Shown here one piece after another: positions 10,449-20,599 of a DNA stretch of 64,000 nt. Source of the DNA: Sanderia malayensis (Eukaryota > Cnidaria > Scyphozoa > Semaeostomeae > Pelagiidae); contig RQOL01000828.1 in NCBI GenBank assembly GCA_013076295.1, forward strand, positions 124,001 to 188,000, written 5' to 3'. How positions within the stretch are numbered: the first letter of the stretch is position 1; each line of letters opens with the position of its first letter. A program made the position numbers and the translations under genes. The notes beneath the pieces are model-generated. The model had not been told where the DNA came from. It saw nothing but the letters and a program-made list of their open reading frames with translations, and made no database searches.

Positions 10449-11389
10449 TCTAACTGGCTTACTGGTCCATTCTAATTGACTTTCCCGCCAATTTTTACCC
10501 AGGCTTCTTTACTTCAAACAACTCTATCAAAGTTTTGATGTGTGAAAATCCTATCGTGTTTTTGTTAAAATCGTACCTTGAAATTGTACATAAAATCCTA
10601 ATAATTGATTTGGAATATGTTATGTTAATTATAGTAGAAAGCTTACATAAATACTCGGACACTTATTAAGATTTCAAACCATTAGTTGAAACAAACCTTT
10701 AATTGTAGCATGACTCATGACTAATTCTCAGCTTTGCTCCTGCATCGCGCGGGCTTCATCGAACACGGAAATCTAAATCAATTCTATTTTCGAACTTGAG
10801 TTTCCCTTTCACGAGCCAGAAATCTCTTTGTTTAGCTATAAAATTGCGCTTCTTTACCTCGAATTTTGACCCCCTTACCTTCAGAATTTTCAAAAACAAA
10901 CTTGATTTTCGAGTTCTACGCATAAACATTGTCCTTTGTGCAATTTTTGAACGAATTCTAAACAAATTTATTTTTTCGCAAAATTTTTTCATCTGGGACC
11001 TTACTGGGACGCTGGGCATGAGAGGGTTAAGACTTTGAAACATTTTTGAAACTTTCCAGGGGGACTAAAATTGATGACGTCATCAACACAGTACTTTTGC
11101 GATATTGCAGGACGGGAAATTCGTCACAAATGAAATATTTCGCTATAAAAGTGCTTTTTTTATCATATCTATGGACTGCTGTTCTAGATTGCAATCTATT
11201 TTTGCAAAAGATGGGGGTCATTACGATTGATGACGTCATTTCCAGGATTAATATGGTAAACTGGAAATTTAGACAAGTCAAATACGGCAACTTCGGTAAT
11301 GACATCGGAATAGCATTTAAAATGTGTGTCTATGATGTATATATCCTATATAGTCTCCATAGTGACTTTTCAGGGGAAATTTCTTCGCC

Positions 11390-11695
11390 CTGCACTTCTG
11401 CGATTCTTTCTCGTGCCACTTTTAATGCTACATTCTTTATATGCATCGTTGATAAATCCTAACGATCTGGCATCGGCCATCTTTGCAGCAGTGGTGAAGG
11501 TGATGAAACTTTTTATCCATTTTGCATACGTTTCTTTATTAAAAATCGTACCGCTGCCATACCATCAACTAACCAGTGCGCGTTCTTTGGTAACTGATCA
11601 GTGAATGCACCTGCATCATTGATGAGGAAATTTCGCAGCGATGCTTTGTCAGATTGGCGTAGTGTTGCATCTGGGGTGGCGAGCGACAAGGGCAA
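11390..11695 (-). pseudogene. Unknown gene fragment with WLVDGMAAVR block (left-arm copy)
   Basis: The minus-strand reading SLATPDATLRQSDKASLRN leads to LPKNAHWLVDGMAAVR, and after a frame change reaches a Lys/Arg-rich end. The same gene end occurs inverted at 12525-12727. The motif set (a hydrophobic VDGMA block, then a later Y.E.S.K block with basic residues) resembles multi-copy cnidarian proteins of unknown function. A PIN/FEN-like nuclease fold is possible but is only my inference. Broken. Confidence 0.4.
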
Positions 11696-12000
11696 AGGGT
11701 AGATGTATTGACCTAATGCTCACAAATAAGAAGCACTCTTTTATGAAAAGCAAGTCTTACGAGACTGGATTCAGCGATCATAATCATCTGATATATACAA
11801 TATTTAAGACAACGTTTGTAAAGCAACCTCCGAAAGTCATTAAACATCGCGATTATTCTAAATTTAACACGAATAATTTCCAACAAGAACTTCGTATACA
11901 GTTACAACAAGACAACGCGAGTGAACACTCAGCTCTGCAGTCCATTACTGTTGACGTAATGGAGAAGCACGCTCCTCTGAAAACAAGATTGTGAGGGGCA
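11690..12000 (+). pseudogene. LINE endonuclease fragment
   Basis: The plus-strand reading CIDLMLTNKKHSFMKSKSYE, TGFSDHNHLIYTIF, and PPKVIKHRDYSKFNTNNFQ matches the C-terminal part of an APE-type LINE endonuclease (the SDH motif is present) and the linker after it. It continues into RGNNKKH. It lies in the loop of the foldback element, and about 280 bp separate it from the next LINE fragment. Confidence 0.75.
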
Positions 12001-12289
12001 ACAATAAGAAACATATTATGTCGTATTTGCTAAGCAAAAGGCTTCCATTAGCTAAAATAAGATTGTTCACCTTTTTGTTGACATCAGCAATTTTAGGTGT
12101 GAAGATGACACTTCTCGACCTATTAACATTCATATTCGTAATCAGCGCAAAATTTCCTTTCCTTTCCGATGATGTATAGTAACCTTATTCACAAATTTGC
12201 CCATGATTTCTCAAAAATTAGGCTTTGCTCCATGGACTATTAACTCTGTTGTAATATCGAATTTTACTTAAAGCCCCATAATCTGGTTA

Positions 12290-12529
12290 TTTTGCAGCAA
12301 AGCTGCAAATAATAAGATAAATAAAACACACAAAAGGGCCCTGAGAGTATTATATGATGAGTATGAATCTACATTCGAACAACTCTTAGATAAAGGCGGA
12401 GCAAAAACGATACACCAAAAATATTTACAAGCTCTTATTACAGAGATTTACAAAACATCGAATAATTTAAATCCTGCATACATGGCAGAATTTTTTATAA
12501 AAAAGGATTTACCGCACAATTTACGTAAT
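12290..12529 (+). pseudogene. LINE C-terminal fragment
   Basis: INKTHKRALRVLYDEYESTF, GAKTIHQKYLQALITEIYK and NNLNPAYMAEFF are the conserved region after the RT domain of the same kind of LINE. The RT between this and 11690-12000 has been deleted. The reading fuses directly to the unknown NGMAAVR block at about 12530, marking the junction with the right foldback arm. Confidence 0.75.
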
Positions 12530-12727
12530 GGTATGGCAGCAGTGAGAGTTTTGAAACCAAAAGAAGCGTATGCAGAGTGGATAAAAAGTTTCATCACTTT
12601 CACCACTGCTGAAAAGATGGCCGATGCCGGATCGTTAGGATTTATCAACGATACATATAAAGAATGTAGCAATAAAAGTGGCACGAGAAAGAATCGCAGA
12701 AGTGCAGGGCGAAGAAATTTCACCTGA
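12525..12727 (+). pseudogene. Unknown gene fragment with GMAAVR block (right-arm copy)
   Basis: The reading is NGMAAVRVLKPKEAYAEW, FITFTTAEKMADAGSLGF, YKECSNKSGTRKNRRSAG, ending at a stop. It is the inverted partner of 11390-11695 and is better preserved here. It is the C-terminal part only, because the upstream residues are replaced by LINE sequence. Function unknown. Confidence 0.4.
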
Positions 12728-13382
12728 AAAGTCACTATGGAGACTATATAGGATATATACATCATAGACACACATTTTAAATGCTATTCCGATGTCATTA
12801 CCGAGGTTGCCGTATTTGACTTGTCTAAATTTCCAATTTACCATATTAATCCTGGAAATGACGTCATCAATCGTAATGATCCCGTCTTTTGCAAAATAAA
12901 TTGAAATCTAGCACAGCAGTCCATAGATATGATGAAAAAGCACTTTTATAGCGAAATATTTCATTTGTGACGAATTCCCCGTCCTGCAATATCGCAAGCA
13001 AAAGTACTGTGTTGATGACGTCATCAACTTTAGCCGCCCTGGAAAGTTTCAAAAATGTTTCAAAGTCTTAAATCACTTCTTACAGTGTAAATACTTAGAA
13101 TCCGTTGAAAAATTCAAGGTTAGGCACTTGCTTAGATTGTTATGGGATTTTCCCTGTCTAAACACATATCATTATTGATATCTACTAAATAATAAATAAT
13201 ATATCTATTAAATAATTGAAATAAATTAACATATAGCTCCATTTTATGTCATCATTAACCATGAGTCGCCCGCAAGGTCCCTTTCATTAAAAAGTTCCCA
13301 CAGCAATATGTCTGGGGGGAAATCAAGGGCAAAAAAGGGGTCATTGTCAGCAAACCGGCAAGGGCCCTAGGTTCTACGTTGG

Positions 13383-14533
13383 GGCGACTCGCTAGACTCA
13401 TTACATGGCGTCCCTGTGTTCAGCTCGACTCTCGCTACCCAACAGGGACTTATCACATTTGAGTATCAAAAATCGGAACTCGGGAACAAATTTTTGTTCC
13501 TCCATTCACAGAGCAGAATTTCAGAATCCGCCGTTCTGATTGGTCTATTCAAATATTTTCATCGATATCGAGGCCAATAACGGCGTTTGTGTCAGAAATG
13601 CTTACCCCCTGGTTTTCAAGACTAGCTTGGCATGGCATGAAGCTATAACATTTTCAAATGAAGTTACGAATTAATTTCTCCAGAACGAAGGCAAATGTAT
13701 GAATTTTTGAAGCAGTGATGGATAAGGACGGAGTTATCTAGAAAGATTTTTTAACGACTTGTATATAAAATAATTGATGGAGGCAGTAATGATTTTCAAC
13801 TGGTTCAGGAAAGACATTTTTTTTGGCGTTTTCCGTGAAATTGTTTTGGTTTGTAAAGGGACTTGCGAATAGGCCGGTATTTTGCAGCGCAAAACATTCC
13901 TCCAAAATGTTGATAGAATTTGCTTTACACTCATTAAGGGTTTGGCTTTGTTCATTTGTGGAACCTTTTCTTTTGCATTGACATAGCAATTTATTTGTTG
14001 ATAGGAGGACTTGCAAAAGTAATGCTTCGAAGACCTCTACTTTTTCAACCATTTGAATTTACGAGTTCTGCATCTTCAACCCGAGAAATCTGAAAAGTCC
14101 TTCTTGCCGTGTACAGCTTTACAATTTACGCAATAAGTTTGCTGCTTAAATTTCGATACGTTCATTTTCATTGTTTCACAAAAATGTTTTTCCAATAAAA
14201 ATCATTTTATCGCCTCAAGTTCTCCTCTGTGTTTGGTTTGTTTTCAATATTTGGTGCCACAGGTGTCCCTCAGATTGACACTGGCGCAAGTGAGTTTTTA
14301 GTTCATATCAAATACCCCGCCAACCAAGCCTGCAAAGCAGACAGGCATCCCTTCAGATCATTGTTCTAGAGTTTGCTTGCAAGGGGGTCGTGTCATGAAA
14401 AATTTAAGAATAATTGAAATCGAGGCCAATCATTTTTGTCCGGTTTTCGAAATAGCAATGTGATAAGTCCCTGTTGGGTAGCGAGGGTCGAGCTAAACAC
14501 AGGGACGCAATGTAATGAGTCTAGCGACTCGCC
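13383..14533. mobile_element. TIR DNA element, about 1.15 kb, non-autonomous
   Basis: The termini GGCGACTCGCTAGACTC... and the reverse complement at 14455-14533 match over about 78 bp with few differences, including a CAACAGGGACTTATCACATT block at the inner end of each arm. The inside has no convincing coding sequence. I found no target duplication, so the superfamily is open. Confidence 0.75.
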
Positions 14534-14860
14534 GAAACGTATTTGCCTGTTTTGTCTACCATCTGACTCCATAGCAAGTCTTACGTTTATTCGACTTTCT
14601 ATCCCAAAAAGAGAGCCTAATTTTTATAGTTTTTATCCCTCGATGTATTTGTGGCGAGTAATTAGTAAATTATGGCTATTCGTGTTTCCAATTTTGGTAA
14701 GTCCACGAGTTAATTAATCACTAAATTCTTATTGGTATTTCCACGTTGTATTTCTTTTTCGACTTTTTCCAGGTGTAATAATAAATAATAATACATATAG
14801 CATATCCGATCCGGCTTGCAGTGCTTGCAAGTTGCAAGATACATACATGCACTGTTTGCC
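14534..14860. other. No gene seen
   Basis: AT-rich sequence with an ATAATAAATAATAATA run near 14778-14795, which may be the 3' tail of the LINE fragment that follows on the minus strand. Confidence 0.4.
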
Positions 14861-15544
14861 TCATGCAACGCTGCAAATTATTTTAGAAAGTTCCTTCCAC
14901 TTGTCTCTGTTTCTAGCTAGTTCCCTCAATGCGACTAAATCATCTCTAGTTTTAAATTGTTTTACTTCTATATCTTCTTTGTTGTTTCCCTCTACAATAT
15001 CGTTGTGCAATTTCACCGGCAATGTTATTCGTTGATTTGCCCTGTATTTTTTGGCAGTATCTGGTATCTCAAAGTACCAGTCCATGGCCTGCTGACATGG
15101 TGCTTCTAATGGGAGTCTTAGCATATGCCCAAATGTTCTCCATCGAGTATCTTTCATGTCTTCGCTTAACTCTCTTTCTTCATATTCTTCGTACAATTGT
15201 TTGTTTGTTAAACTTCGGTATCCTTGTGATATTCTTCTCAGCTGTTTACGATGAATACAATTGAGAGTTTCTGTTTCCTTCTTTGTTAATCCCCATGTTC
15301 CATAATTGTATGTCAACACTGGTTTAACTAGGGTCTTGTATAACTGTAATTTTTTCTTGTTGTTGATTTTTGACTTTTTCCATATTTTCTTTACTTCAGC
15401 CATTGCATTATTTGAAAGTTGTTCTCTCCTTCTCATGTCTTCATAATCTCCTAATAACGATCCTAATTTCTTTGTTTTTCTCCATTTTTCATTGCTCTTC
15501 TTCTTTTCTCTATTTATTAGACGTTTCCTCTGTCTTCTCATCAT
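14861..15544 (-). pseudogene. LINE reverse transcriptase, C-terminal end
   Basis: The minus-strand reading has LQLYKTLVKPVLTYNYGTWG, HRKQLRRISQGYRSLTNKQL and RWRTFGHMLRLP, the thumb and C-terminal region found in RTE/L1-like LINE polymerases, where GH..R.P follows the thumb. Fingers and palm are missing. An upstream Lys-rich scrap (15619-15720, minus) probably belongs to the same element. The clade is unresolved and differs from the CR1-like copy at 4.3-8.8 kb. Confidence 0.7.
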
Positions 15545-15899
15545 TAACTTTTAAATTTCTCTTCCCTAGTGTTTCCTTAACTATTCTTTTCAGATGTTCT
15601 GCTTCATTTTTACATAAACTAAGGTGGTAAATTTATTGCTTTTATCTCATTTTTAATTTCCTTCATTATTCTGTTTCTTTCTTTTCGTAGATCTATTATC
15701 TTTGCTGTGTCTTTGATGTTACTTATATCTATTCTTATTTTATTCTTCTTTTCTTTCTTCTTATTTTTTCCAGGTGTCCAAATCATTATAGTGTAAAGTG
15801 TTGTTATTTTGCTTGAACTGTAATTTAATTGAATTGAATCTTGTACTGTTCCATGACAGTTGGCAGACACTTGACAGGCTGAAATTGGCAACCAGCGTG

Positions 15900-16520
15900 C
15901 AATGCACAGGGCATGTTTTATTTATACCAAAAAATAAATTGCAAAAATTCAGCAACATTTCCAAGTGCAAGTCTCTGCTGTGATGCTGGCTGGCTGCCAT
16001 TAATGAAACAAAAGGCACTTGCCTCATTGAAAATCAAGGTGACGTTTTGAGTTGGAGAATTACTACGGAAGACAATATTCTCCCCAGGGCCCACGCACCA
16101 AGATATACAAGCCAAAGGTCTATTTTTTCCTAATTCAGGGCATTTTCCTGTATTCCTTTTTTTAAATTGAACTCTTTTGATCAAAAAGGATTTTCAATGA
16201 AGAATTGAAAAAACTGATAAATCCTTATTGGAGGCAAACCGAAACCCCAATAAAAAATTAAAATTTGCATGGTTGTGTTCCTTTCTATGAATGGGAACCA
16301 CCTTAGAATTACCTCATTGTTTCCAATGCTTTTATGAAGAGAGCACTGTTAATGTTCTTAAGTTTCATATCCTGAATTAAGGAATTTTATTTTTCCCTTT
16401 CTGCCCATTATCTTAATAGCAAGCCACTGACATGGAGAAGAGCACTTTCACAGAATGGAATGTAAAAATCTTGACTTTGCTGCCTTTGAATTATTTTGAT
16501 TAAGATTGTTGGGATTTAGA
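15900..16520. other. No gene seen
   Basis: AT-rich, no long reading frame with recognisable content and no clear repeats. Confidence 0.4.
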
Positions 16521-16521
16521 T

Positions 16522-16916
16522 TACACACATTTTTTTTATAAGAAACTAAGCTCCGAAGTAGTGCTGAGTTTCTTAAAATTCATGGCCATTTTAGTACTAA
16601 AAGTTTCTTAAAAGTTTCTTAAATTTGGAATTGCAAATAGGTAGGAAACTCAAAGAGACATCACAATTCAATGCAAATAAACAGTAACAAAACAATTGTC
16701 AACTCCATGTTGTGTCAGTTCCATCTAAGTCTTTGTATTTAAAATAATCATGAGTGCCGTCTTCAAAATACAATCAAAACTGCCCCATTTGCATGTTTTA
16801 CAAGGTGACACGATTTCTTAAGCATGACGGAAAGTAGTACTAAATTTTCTTAATTTGTTTGGTATCTTAGGGGTCGGTTTCTTATAGAGGGTTTCTTATA
16901 AAACAAAATGCATGTA
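16522..16916. mobile_element. MITE, 395 bp, TATAAGAAAC-type TIR
   Basis: The left end TACACACATTTTTTTTATAA and the right end TTCTTATAAAACAAAATGCATGTA-type sequence are inverted, with TA at both borders. The inside repeats TTTCTTA blocks. It belongs to the same family as 19428-19797 and 49794-50207, and the target is probably TA. Confidence 0.65.
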
Positions 16917-17019
16917 GTCTCTCGAAGAAGCAAGCACAAAAGTTTCAATAGAACTAAAAAAGCGTTATTAGTGTTAGATCCAGGCAATATTCATAATAGC
17001 CATTTCACAAACAATTTAA

Positions 17020-17200
17020 GGTTATGTAGCCTAATGGTTAAGGCACTGGGTTTGACCCTTTAGAGGCCATGCCTTACTGGTTCAAATCCATGTATGGTCA
17101 GAACCACAAACTACAAGCTGTCAGCCAACTCAGCTATCCATTCCTCTGAGGTGGGTAAATGAGTACCCAGAATTTCTTGAGGTTTTTCGTGAGAAGTTTA
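17020..17200 (+). mobile_element. tRNA-derived SINE with conserved core
   Basis: A box-A-like TAGCCTAATGGTTAAGGCA (17027-17045) and a perfect box-B-like GGTTCAAATCC (17080-17090) form an internal polymerase III promoter. Downstream, GAGGTGGGTAAATGAGTACC (about 17149-17168) matches the GAGGTCGGTAAATGAGTACCC core I know from widespread metazoan SINEs, including corals (the Nin-type domain). The 3' end probably joins the LINE tail that follows. Confidence 0.75.
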
Positions 17201-17209
17201 TATGGCTAG

Positions 17210-17760
17210 TTTATGTGGCTAGATTGATTTTAAACAGGAGTTGGAGCGATAGTGCCACGGAAATGTTTAAAGAATTACACTGGTTACCTATCAAGTATAG
17301 GATCTTATGCAAACTTTCATTACTAGTGTTTAAGTGCATGAACAATATTGAACCCGCTTATTTAAAGGAATTATTGATCAGTAAAAAGCTCCCAGAATGC
17401 TTCAATCAGCAGAGGTATCCCTACTTGCTATCCCAAGAGTTAGAACTGAGACTTTTGGAAAGAGTGCATTTGCATATGCTGCAACTCACACATGGAGCTG
17501 TTTGCCTCTCCACATCAGCCAATTTAAGGACATAACTATTTTTAAGAAGGCATTAAAAACTCATATTTTCGAACAAGCATTTGAATTCTAAGTATCTTTC
17601 TTCACTGTAAATACTATAATTCTTAGAAACTTTTTTGTAATTCTAAGTTATTTTGATTTGACGCAATGCGTTACTTTTATTACTTATACCTATAAATTGT
17701 AGGCGCTGCAGAGTATTGCATAATATACGGGCGCATTATAAAGTCAATTTATTATTACTA
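17210..17760 (+). pseudogene. CR1/L2-like LINE 3' end
   Basis: The reading FKELHWLPIKYRILCKLSLL is followed, after a frame change, by FGKSAFAYAATHTWSCLPL and TIFKKALKTHIFEQAF. This is the conserved C-terminus of CR1/L2/Rex1 LINEs. The 3' UTR ends in GCGCATTATAAAGTCAATTT followed by a TTA-rich tail, as in L2-like elements. It lies directly after the SINE, which may share this tail for mobilisation. Confidence 0.8.
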
Positions 17761-17799
17761 TTATTAATTTATACCAACTGGACCAAATTGATAACATCT

Positions 17800-18589
17800 A
17801 TCATAGTTGAAGTGGTGCAGAAATAAGGTGAACCTTACTTCTGGAGAGAAGTAAGGTGCACCTTTTTCATTCGACACTGTTTTCAGTTTGGAGTCATGTG
17901 AATCAAAAGCCACGTTACCACTATTTTAAACAGCAAGAATCGCAGCGCGAACAAGTTAAAGCGTATTCTTGTGAAAAGTGAAAACGATGTTGTTTGAGCA
18001 AAGCCTTGGTCAAACAACTTTGTTTGTCACGCTTGCATTTTTGTTAATTGTTTTTAGCCCTTCCAGCCTACAAGTGGATTGCGGAACTCACTGTTGGCTG
18101 AAATAACCTGCTACCGCTGAGAACCACACTTTGGGTTTCAATTTTGCGCTTGTTTACTGCATCTATCACACAAGAATAGCGTTTGATTTCAGCTTTAATC
18201 TCATCCTTATTTCTTTGGAATATATTTTCCAACATATGTAGCTGTAAGTTTTCAAAATCCTGAGTAATGGTACAATTGTCTCCATTGTGTGTCCCCACGA
18301 AATGTGAATGGCTATATGGTTTCTATGCTTTCGAGTCATCAACTGAATTTGTCCCACTGCTCTCCATATTGAATGAAAACGTCGGGTTTGCAATATTTTA
18401 ATGATATCACAGTAATGTTTTGTTTTGTCTCATTTTTTGCTTGAAATTCAAACCCGCCTACTTGGAAGGTTGACAATGAAGAAATATGCATAATTTTGCA
18501 AATTTTTTTTTGCCCAACCCATGTTAACAAGTGCACTGAAGTCTATATATTTTTGAAAACACTATGTAACATTTAGTTGCATTGGCACT
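17800..18589 (-). mobile_element. TTAA-target element, partial, inverted
   Basis: The right border AGTTGCATTGGCACT-TTAA (TTAA at 18590-18593) is the reverse complement of the left end of the complete copy at 24380. The minus-strand interior shares blocks with it, including HNGDN and the later EIKAEIKRY...VNKRK reading. The left limit near 17800 was not resolved. Confidence 0.6.
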
Positions 18590-18593
18590 TTAA

Positions 18594-19150
18594 TTTGGAA
18601 ATGGAATCTTTGGCCATCCATTTTTGATGAAATAAGTGAGAGAGGAAGACCAGCCACAATGTTTTCTTTTCAATGAATAAAATGGCCCGATTTGCACTGC
18701 TAAGGCTTGCTTTTAGGTGCCTAATTGCTGTCCTCCTAATTGATTTTTGAAACCCCCCCCTCTTATTAGGACCCCCCGCTTATTAGTTTTGCTACTTTGC
18801 GTAAGTGACGCGTATTGAAATATTCATCTCAGAGCATTCAAATTCACAAAATAAATAGATATCAGTCTTGCATAGGCAAAATATCATAAAAATTGAGTCT
18901 TGGGAGTGAGAACACCCCCTCTAATTGGGACCCCCGCCAATTAATTTTCAACAAAAAATCCCCCCCACTAATTCCGACCCCCCGGCAATAAAGCAGTTAA
19001 TTAAATGCGGCAAACAAAACACGTATAAAGTGAGTGTCGCACTTATGTCGCACTTAATCGAATTTAATGAATTAAGTCAGCTGTTAACATTGTTAAAATG
19101 AGTACTGCTGTGATATAAAACCAATAATCAGGACAAAAGCATCTAGCATT
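18594..19150. repeat. C-run interspersed repeat, otherwise no gene
   Basis: Between 18750 and 18990 there are several units of the form CCCCCC-(T)CTTATTAGGA-CCCCCC or CCCCC-TCTAATTGGGA-CCCCC-GCCAATTA, i.e. C-runs separated by TTATTAG or TAATTGG. No coding sequence. The rest is AT-rich. Confidence 0.5.
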
Positions 19151-19427
19151 TGATTAAAACGGCAGAGTCTATTAACCGGACCTTGAGACTATGGACCCCG
19201 GACCCCGGACCCTGGACCATGCCATGTGACCGGACCATGTGACCGGACCATAGGACCAGACCATAAGACCAGACCATAGTTTCGGACCAGAGGGAATCCC
19301 CATTTATGAAGTAATTTAAATTAATTGTTACGGCTTCGGTGATGTCTTCGGTGATATTTCCGGGCATCACGATATTCACATTCGTGTCTTCTTGATAAAT
19401 TGTCAACTTGGTTCCTGTCTAAGGCTC

Positions 19428-19797
19428 TACACTTTTTTTATAAGAACACCTTATAAGAACACTGAGGCTCGATTTCACAAAAAAATAAGAACAAATTTAG
19501 AACATGCTCAGCCTCGGATGACAAATTAAAAAAGAAACAAAAAGTGATTTTTGAATTTTTCACTTCAACAAAACGAAACCATGCAATTCCTAAACAAAAG
19601 TCATTCATAAGACAACCTGTTATGCCGTAGTAAAGTAGCTGAGTACATGTATAAATAATGTTTGAGTTCTGGTCTAATATTACTGTAAAAATAAAATAAG
19701 AACACTTTTAAGAACATTTGAGCCTCAAATTATGACAAAATTAAGAACATCGAGCCTCGGCAAAAATTATCTGATTCTTATAAAAAAAAAATGTGTA
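19428..19797. mobile_element. TA-flanked MITE, 370 bp, inside the foldback left arm
   Basis: Ends are TACACTTTTTTTATAAGAAC and its inverse ending GTGTA. The opposite arm of the host foldback (20310-20330) shows the uninterrupted site with one TA, so this is a clean insertion at TA. The interior has repeated TAAGAAC and GAGCCTC blocks; non-coding. Confidence 0.8.
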
Positions 19798-19834
19798 CTC
19801 TTTCTCTGTTCACCAATGTTTCTCTCATCATGAG

Positions 19835-19879
19835 ATTCGAACCAGCAAATAGTACGGCTTACTATTTGCTGGTTCGAAT
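19835..19879. repeat. Perfect 20-bp hairpin, 5-base loop
   Basis: The arms ATTCGAACCAGCAAATAGTA (19835-19854) and the exact reverse complement at 19860-19879 surround the loop CGGCT. The sequence TACTATTTGCTGGTTCGAA occurs again at 20265-20284 as the start of the right foldback arm, so this is the innermost point of the left arm folding on itself. Confidence 0.85.
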
Positions 19880-20599
19880 TGGCAGAATCAAATTTAACTA
19901 ATCAAATAACGTTTCGTGTGGCAAAATCAAATTTAACTAAACTTTTAGCATTTAACAAATTTAACACTTAAGACAACTTTGGTAGCAAAATCGAGTTTCA
20001 AAATTATATTTCTACAAGTAACTCGTTGTGATCGAGGGGAAGAAACCTAATGTTGGGGACGAGGATGCTTGAGAAAGATCTTGTTGCCGTAGTCTTTTGG
20101 ATTTATTGTTGTTGGGCCGCCGTTTTTGCAGTGTTGGAGATACTGTTGTCGTTGTTTGTCGTTTGTCGACAGTCGTTATTGTATGCTTTAAAGAAGCTCT
20201 TGGTTTCGTGACAGAAATGGAGGAATAAATATGATTGTGTCATTTTGTGTATTTTATGTGTGCGTACTATTTGCTGGTTCGAATCGCATGATGAGAGAAA
20301 CATTGGTGAACAGAGAAAGAGTAGAGTCTTAGACAGACAGGAACCAAGTTGACAATTTATCAAGAAGTCACGAATGTAAATATCGTGATGCCCGGAAATA
20401 TCACCGAAGACATCACCGAAGCCGTAACAATTAATTTAAATTACTTCATAAATGGGGATTCCCTCTGGTCCGAAACTATGGTCTGGTCTTATGGTCTGGT
20501 CCTATGGTCCGGTCACATGGTCCGGTCACATGGTATGGCCCGGGGTCTGGGGTCCATAGTCTCAAGGTCCGGTTAATAGACTATGCCGATTAAAACGAT

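Larger units (their letters stand above)
9246..11026. mobile_element. Palindromic piggyBac-type element with TTAA duplication
   Basis: TTAA flanks both ends. The right terminus reads GGG-TTAA, i.e. a CCC start on the minus strand, as in piggyBac; the left terminus has CTC instead. The arms 9246-9966 and 10185-11026 are inverted copies of one another, and the right arm keeps about 120 bp that the left arm lost. The central 9967-10184 is single-copy. Both arms carry the same 5' part of a piggyBac transposase gene reading inward, so the normal 3' end has been replaced by an inverted copy of the 5' end. Confidence 0.8.
9154..13160. mobile_element. Large foldback element with nested piggyBac
   Basis: The left end reads TAGACAGGGAAATTCCC and the right end is its reverse complement with few changes. 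The left arm is 9154-9241 plus 11027 to about 11560; the right arm is about 12530-13160. Each arm is roughly 620 bp. The left arm is interrupted by the palindromic piggyBac (TTAA at 9242-9245 and 11027-11030), while the right arm has one TTAA at the same point. The loop holds LINE fragments and a piece of an unknown gene. I found no clear TSD. Confidence 0.75.
19161..20587. mobile_element. Foldback element with 9-bp TSD and tandem repeats in the arms
   Basis: The left end GGCAGAGTCTATTAACCGG and the right end (reverse complement GGCATAGTCTATTAACCGG) are flanked by GATTAAAAC at 19152-19160 and 20588-20596. The arms (19161-19427 plus 19798-19858, and 20265-20587) contain short GGACC-ATGTGACC tandem units and are near identical. 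The left arm is interrupted by a TA MITE. The centre (19880-20264) holds the GCTTGAGAAAGATC module shared with 3.9 and 38.3 kb. A 9-bp TSD fits MULE/foldback elements. Confidence 0.85.

Noticed and set aside
17020..17110. Functional tRNA gene
   Set aside because: Box A and box B are present, but stems cannot be paired properly and the sequence runs into a SINE core.
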